Part shown: positions 49,180-64,000 of the stretch, piece by piece | Numbering within the stretch: position 1 is the stretch's first letter | Layout: each line of letters begins with the position of its first letter | Assembly (NCBI RefSeq): GCF_041146795.1 | Contig: NC_135177.1 | Span: 22,542,560-22,606,559 of the forward strand | Direction: 5' to 3' | Source of the DNA: Maylandia zebra | Lineage: Eukaryota; Chordata; Actinopteri; Cichliformes; Cichlidae | DNA length: 64,000 bases | Position numbers and translations under genes: made by a program | Notes under the pieces: model-generated | Seen by the model: only the letters and a program-made list of their open reading frames with translations | Database searches by the model: none | Told to the model about the DNA's origin: nothing

Positions 49180-49566
49180 AACTTGTCAGCGGAGTATCTA
49201 GTTTCAGTCAGGGCTCTCTTCCTACAAACCTCCAGATCAACAGCCTCACAGCTAGCCAGCCTTCACTGCTGATTGCTGCAGGGGAAAGAGGCGATATCAA
49301 GAGACTTGAACATTGAAAACAAGGAACAGTGACCCTGTGTGGATATTTTTGTGAGAATGTGTGACCGATCAGGATGTGTGTAGGAATAGTATGTATGTAG
49401 GTCTGCATCAGTGTTCATCTTTTTGGCTAGTAGACTCTTCTGTTAGATATTTCCTGTATTATTAAATACAGTCTGGCAGATTGCATTATGTTATGGAAAT
49501 CATTACATGAGACGTGATGAGATGACGAGAAACTGTCAGGTTATGTAAAGATTGAAGTTTGGTGAA

Positions 49567-49600
49567 AATAAAACTGCTTTGACTAAAGCACTTCAATAAA
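49567..49600 (+). terminator. prpf3 polyadenylation signals
   Basis: Two AATAAA hexamers at 49567-49572 and 49595-49600, about 390-420 bp after the prpf3 stop. A third A/T-rich hexamer candidate (AATAAA near 49735) is further downstream. Cleavage is probably near 49.6 kb, leaving only about 360 bp before the rprd2 start codon. Confidence 0.6.
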
Positions 49601-49619
49601 GAGATGCCCCACACATTTA

Positions 49620-49963
49620 GAGAAAACTATCTTTCACAGTTTAAAATGCCTCAATGTGTTTAGTTTTTTTGTTTAGGTAAAAGGAGGAGTTTGACTCAGT
49701 TGTTGCTATAGTTCTCTGTACAGTGACCATCTCAAATAAACCAACTTTAAGCGCCGCCTCCACCATATTTTCTGTAACTGAATTATTTTATTAATATATA
49801 AACTATATATTAGGTTTTGGTAGTGCACTGTTTTCTTTTGCGCTTGTGCTTGTAGCTCTAGTTTTGCTCTCCTAATAAAGTAAAACAGGGGGGCGTGTTT
49901 TACCCCCAGCAGTCCTCATTAGTTTAGCTCCTCCATCCCCAGCAGCACCACAGAGTTGGAAAG
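49620..49963 (+). promoter_or_regulatory. rprd2 promoter and 5' UTR in a compact intergenic gap
   Basis: Between the prpf3 polyadenylation signals and the rprd2 ATG. GC-richer patches occur at about 49750-49770 (GCGCCGCCTCC) and 49890-49963. The ATG has a strong context (AAGATGG). The transcription start is not determined. Confidence 0.45.
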
Positions 49964-62778
<12,815 letters not shown>

Positions 62779-64000
62779 GTATGTTTGTGGAAGAGGGACA
62801 AGACTTTCTGTGTTATGCTTGGTGGTTATTAGACAAAATTTAAAAAAACAAGACAAACTGTTCTGTTTTGTGAAAAAAAAAAAAAAAAAAATCCAGGACT
62901 AGACGGGCTTTAAAAGTGTTACTTGATATTAATTTAGGCCATCTTCCTTCTAAGATCAGCTTCTTATGTTCCTCCAGACTACTTTCCACATCAACAGCAA
63001 ACATCATTTGTGGGCCATCATCTGTGGTGATGAGACTATGATATTGAAACTTGTAAGATCAGGACAGTTACAGGTTTGTGCACTGTGAACTTCAGAGAGT
63101 CAATGTGAAGTTCTGCTCTAACATTTTAGGGCATGTCAAGGAAAACATTAGCGCAAGCGCCGTGAACTGAACTGTGGTGTGTTCACCGTCGGCCATACAT
63201 ACCAGAAGGAGCCGTTTAAGGGGACAGACCTGGACTTCAAGTTCTGACCTAAAAGATGATCAGCTATGGATGAGAATATGATTTTTGAAAGGGAGATTTT
63301 AAATCCAGGAATATTTTTAGGTTCTTTTTTTGTTTGTTTGTTTGTTTGTTTTTTAAAGCCTCTCTGCTATAAAAGCTTCATTCTCACTCCGCTGAGTGGG
63401 CAGGTGGTTTAGAAACCCAAGTTTGTGAATACAATAACGCGAGAATGAGTTCATACTGTAGGTGCATCTACTGAAAAGCTCAGATGAGTTTTAATGTCAG
63501 TGACCTTGACATCAAGGTTAAGGGTCAGTGGTCAGGTTATCTGAAAATCACCTAATTTTCCAGTTCATAGCATAGGTGCATTTACTAGGAAGCTGAAGGG
63601 TAGAACTGGCAGCTGCCACTATATATTTTTGTTATTTTTTTCCCCATGTGCTTAATTCTAGAACTTTCTGATTGTACTTTTTGTTTTATAATAATCTGTA
63701 TTCATTACAACATTTTCAATTGAATGTCCTAGAATTAACTACATTGATCACTTATCTTTTCAGACTTGAATCTAGATGTTATTCAACCCTGACTGTGCTC
63801 ACAAAATATGAAATGCTAATTGAAATTATCAACAAATGTGCTTATGTTTCTCACTCATTTTAGCCCTCCCTCAAGAGCCTGCAATGGGTTAGTGAAGCAA
63901 TGTTAACAGTATTTCCAGGAATATGTAATGACCTCTGCATTACATGAACAACTCTCTTGGAAACTGTAAAAGTGGTTGTGGTTAATTATCTGTGGAGCCA
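62779..64000. other. rprd2 intron 8, incomplete
   Basis: After the donor at 62779. No exon with clear rprd2 homology appears before the window ends. A (TTTG)n patch lies near 63329-63350. A block after CATTTTAG near 63863 could act as a short alternative exon with an early stop, but this is not supported. Confidence 0.45.

Noticed and set aside
49535-49545. Other TTATGTAA sites (near 11945, 29929, 33109, 49535)
   Set aside because: Single D-box-like sites without a promoter context; listed only as background for the ciart pair.
63863-63893. Possible short rprd2 exon after CATTTTAG, reading ALPQEPAMG then stop
   Set aside because: It would end the protein before its conserved C-terminal half; a chance acceptor in an AT-rich intron is more likely.

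Overview
The window looks like nuclear DNA of a teleost fish, probably a percomorph and possibly a cichlid. It is AT-rich, its genes are split into many short exons with GT-AG introns, and it is full of DNA transposons typical of fish (Tc1-like, hAT), tRNA-derived SINEs, L2/RTE-type LINE remnants, a Penelope-like fragment and long (GT)n tracts. Species assignment is inference. The gene content is firmer. Four protein-coding genes could be reconstructed exon by exon with consistent reading phase, and together they match the conserved block that in human lies at 1q21.2 (CA14, CIART, PRPF3, RPRD2).

Layout. At 1-284 is the end of an internally deleted Tc1-like element. ca14 (membrane carbonic anhydrase XIV) runs on the minus strand from its start at 13617 to its stop at 2158, in 10 coding exons (354 aa). 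About 9 kb of intergenic DNA with transposon remnants separates it from the CpG-rich promoter of ciart (about 22.3-23.2 kb; two CCAAT boxes, an E-box and a pair of D-box-like sites). The ciart coding region is at 24609-26852 on the plus strand (five coding exons, 420 aa). From 26.9 to 39.2 kb I recognise no gene, only the likely ciart 3' UTR, simple repeats, an L2-like LINE, a deleted Tc1-like element and a Penelope-like GIY-YIG fragment. prpf3 (U4/U6 snRNP protein Prp3) occupies 39828-49179 on the plus strand with 16 coding exons (711 aa) and a probable non-coding first exon near 39.3 kb. rprd2 starts at 49964, only about 370 bp after the prpf3 polyadenylation signals, and runs off the right edge; eight coding exons (477 complete codons) are inside the window.

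The four genes do not form a pathway. ca14 hydrates CO2 at the cell surface, ciart represses CLOCK-BMAL1 in the nucleus, prpf3 is a tri-snRNP splicing factor, and rprd2 binds the RNA polymerase II C-terminal domain. Their association is ancestral synteny. Compared with the human order as I remember it, ca14 is inverted and aph1a and mrps21 are not visible between these genes.

The most notable non-genic structures are two hAT insertions with exact 8-bp target duplications. One sits inside a Tc1-like element in prpf3 intron 10; the other, in rprd2 intron 1, itself hosts a smaller hAT-like element. There is also a pogo-like element with a readable helix-turn-helix inside a second element in prpf3 intron 14, a Penelope-like fragment bounded by an inverted repeat, and a microsatellite that codes for a Lys/Glu tract in rprd2. 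I found no convincing undescribed biological system.
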